Positions 36,801 through 39,046 of a DNA stretch of 39,046 nt are shown piece by piece. The notes beneath the pieces were generated by a model. The model searched no databases and had not been told where the DNA came from. It saw only the letters and a list, made by a program, of their open reading frames with translations. Where the stretch lies: contig NPFB01000154.1 in NCBI GenBank assembly GCA_014084085.1, forward strand, positions 86,905 to 125,950. Direction: 5' to 3'. A program made the translations under genes and the position numbers. Source of the stretch: Hondaea fermentalgiana (Eukaryota > Sar > Bigyra > Thraustochytrida > Thraustochytriidae). The first letter of the stretch is position 1. Every line of letters starts with the position of its first letter.

Positions 36801-38727
36801 TCAGTCATGGCGCGCAGCCTCCGCAGCTTGAGCGAGCAAATCGACGCCCATGTGGAAGGGAGACGATCCAAAGGTGCTGTTGTGGCGCGCAAGTGCAGCA
36901 GCAGCCGCTTGTGCAGCCGCTTGTGCAGCGGCTTGAGCTGTGGACAAAGGGTCCTTGCGTGCGTGTTCATTGCGAAGGCCTTTGCTCATTTCGACCAAGG
37001 AGGCTACACCGTCAGCCGAACTGGGGAGAGCAAGGGCGGCCATGACATTCGGAGGAAGCGGAGACACCTTGGGACCCCGAGGAGGGCTACTAAGCACATC
37101 CTGGGGCATGCCTTCAGCCTTGTTTGTGGTCGGCGTGGGTGTCTTGCCAGCGGGGTTACGTTTCGGTACTGTCAACGTCACAGAGCCTGTTGCCGCCGCC
37201 GCCGAAGAAGGTGGCGCGGAAGGCGTGGATGTCGTGGTATTATCGTTTGTAGCAGCGTCCGGGCCGGAAGACGCGGTGCGACGCTTAGTGGCCTTGGTAC
37301 GCTTTGCTGCGTCAGCATTTGATCCACTGCTCTTGCGCTTCGGGGCGCTGGGCGCTGCTACTGTGGAAGGCTGGTTGGGCCTCGTCCGTGGCGGAGCAGA
37401 TTGCGTCTGCTGCACTTGTTGCTGCGCCTGCTGCTGCGCTTGCTGCTGCAAAGAAGAAAAAAGCTGGTACGCACTCGTCGACGCGCCATTGTTTCCGTAA
37501 AACACAGGGGTCACACCGAAATGACTCTGCGGGAACTGGACCTGATGAGAATGTGCATGCGAAGGCTGAGAGTGCTGCATGCAGATACGGCGCTGCAAAA
37601 GGTACTTGGAGACGGCGCACTGAAGATCCTGGACCGTCATGTCGACCTGTCCGCTCGTGGCGATATCCCGCTGCATCGAATCCTGCGCCAAGAAGGACTG
37701 CACAACTGAAACGGCGTGAAGAAAGTCGTCAATATCAAAACCTGACGCAGAGCGGCTCGTACCGCGCATGGGCGGAGGCGGCGTTGTTGTCGCGCTGGAG
37801 CCCGTTTTCTTGCCGCGAGCAGCCGCTGCAGCCGGCCCGCCAGAGGCTGACTTTTTCAAGGCGGCGTTCGGACCGAAGACCGGTTCATCGACCTCGGCGT
37901 CGTGAGCATGCGAGTGCTGCCCGTTTTGGCCCGCGGCACCGGAGGCCCCGTTGGCAATACCATGGCGAAAGACCGCAAAGCGTTGTTTGTTCTGAATGCG
38001 AACGGGGGCCGCGGGGAGCCACTTGGCCTCGACAAGCACGTTGGGCGAGACCCAAGACCAGCCCGAGGGCTTGGGCACCGCAGCAGACGAGGGACTCGTC
38101 GAGTTGGTTTCGAAGCAGTGCACGGCGTATCGACTAAAGTTGCTGGCGCCCTTGACAGCCGAGAGAACCTCGATGCGAATAGGCACAATAATGTCGGTGC
38201 CGGCAGGCACGGTAACGACGAGCTCCTCGTTGAGACGGATCTCGCACGAGGGGGGGGTGTCTGCGTCTGCCACGACAATGCGGCAGGTGGCTGCCGCATG
38301 CCACTTGCGCGGGCCTTCTTGCATGACGCTGAGCCACGAGAAGCCGAGCCTCCACTCGCGCGAGTCGATGCCCACCAGCATGGTGGATTTCCTCTGGCCG
38401 CTCTTGTTGCGCGTGAAGGCGGGCGCGGGCGTGCCATCCTCGTAGACGAGGCGCATGGCCAGCGTGGTATTGGGCTTGGGGTCCTTGATGACCACCTTAA
38501 GGTGATGACCTCTGCCGTGCTGCTGATTTTCCCACTCGCAGGACCCGTTCGCCGGGACGGCCGCCCACTTGTTCTGGATGCCCTTGAGCGTCCCGTAGTT
38601 GCTCTGAAACTCCACGCAGTATGACTTTGGGTGCGGGAAGTGCAGCGCCGCCGACGTTGCGCCGTTGCCGGTCTTGGTGACCTTCGAGGAGCTGGTCTCC
38701 TTGGCCGGCGTCGCCGCCGCCGCTGCC

Positions 38728-38760
<33 letters not shown>

Positions 38761-38780
38761 CTGTCGCCTTCGCTCTTCAT
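36801..38780 (-). CDS. Unrecognised Ala/Gln-rich protein with beta-rich N-terminal region, probably nuclear
   Basis: 659 residues from the ATG at 38780. The frame runs further upstream, but only through Arg-rich sequence with no ATG. Residues 8-23 are a pure Ala run, largely coded by a GCT repeat (plus-strand CAG array, 38728-38760). Residues ~47-230 look folded and beta-rich (SYCVEFQSNYGTLKGIQNKW, LAMRLVYEDGTPA, REWRLGFSWLSVM, ASNFSRYAVHCFE), then a WSWVSPNVLVEAKW segment. I do not recognise this domain. A helical segment (~365-420) follows, then Gln-rich repeats (QQQA), basic clusters that could be nuclear localisation signals (APKRK, KRTKATKRR, ~490-515), and Ala-rich C-terminal helices. 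The layout recalls a transcriptional regulator, which is inference. Convergent with CFAP74. Confidence 0.75.
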
Positions 38781-39046
38781 TTTCTCCTGGTTCGCGCGCC
38801 CCCGCGCACGGCGCAGGTCCTGACTGAGCCCTGTGCGCTCGCTAGCTAGCCTGCGCTGTCTTCTCCCTTTTGAGCTCGCAAAACTGCGCAACGCAATTCG
38901 AGCAGCGCGCAACGCTCGAGCGCGGCCACAGAAGTCCCGGCGCTGCTGGCTGCCTGGCTGCCTGCGTCTGGGTCCGCGTCCGCGCGTGCGCTGCGCGGGC
39001 TGAGAGCTCGCGCGCAGAGGGCGCCGAGCCTCGCCTGCGTCCGGCG
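38781..39046. other. 5' flank of the Ala/Gln-rich gene
   Basis: GC-rich leader and promoter, truncated by the window end. Contains a CTAGCTAGC element near 38840 and alternating CTGCC repeats (38940-38970). No other gene seen. Confidence 0.5.

Noticed and set aside
38781..38912. N-terminal extension of the Ala/Gln-rich protein starting at TTG
   Set aside because: Non-ATG start and Arg-rich sequence in a GC-rich leader. ATG at 38780 is preferred.
1..39046. tRNA, rRNA, transposon or viral genes
   Set aside because: I looked for cloverleaf-like conserved boxes, reverse transcriptase or transposase motifs and terminal repeats, and saw none I could support by eye.

Overview
The window is nuclear DNA from a GC-rich, intron-poor protist. 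Most genes are single long open frames of 1-5 kb. The few introns I can place are short (137 and 114 bp), with GTGAGT or GTAAGT donors, CTAAC-like branch sites and CAG acceptors. Proteins carry long Ser, Ala, Gln and acidic low-complexity runs, and gene flanks are full of microsatellites. A CFAP74-like central-apparatus protein implies a flagellated stage. ZZ, WLM, Roc-COR-type, TIR, TM2 and LamG domains are eukaryote-typical. My best guess is a stramenopile, possibly a thraustochytrid (Labyrinthulomycetes). This rests on style and gene content, not on a marker gene.

Left third (1-11.1 kb): a membrane protein with three TM2 domains behind a long soluble half (+, frame still open at the window edge). 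Next is a 1679-residue RBBP4/MSI1-like WD40 protein (+) carrying five copies of a Cys-rich module I do not recognise. Then a COR-TIR protein on the minus strand, cut by a 100-base run of N.

Middle (11.1-25.2 kb): a small spliced ZZ/SEC-C zinc protein (+), a cytochrome b5-acyl-CoA dehydrogenase fusion (+), a protein with two cyclic-nucleotide-binding domains (+), a Wss1-type DNA-protein-crosslink protease (+) and a PI3/PI4-kinase-like protein (-). About 4.3 kb without a convincing gene follows, holding tetranucleotide microsatellites, a very GC-rich stretch with a G-quadruplex-type repeat, and a 21-bp minisatellite. Two genes (the dehydrogenase and the protease) have local duplications at their 3' ends.

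Right third (25.2-39.0 kb): a large helical-repeat plus LamG-like protein with a predicted N-myristoylation site (+), a spliced 6-phosphogluconolactonase-type beta-propeller (-), the CFAP74-like protein (+), and an unrecognised, probably nuclear, Ala/Gln-rich protein (-). There is no operon logic. Neighbours are functionally unrelated, with convergent pairs 170-450 bp apart and one divergent pair (lactonase/CFAP74) sharing under 700 bp.
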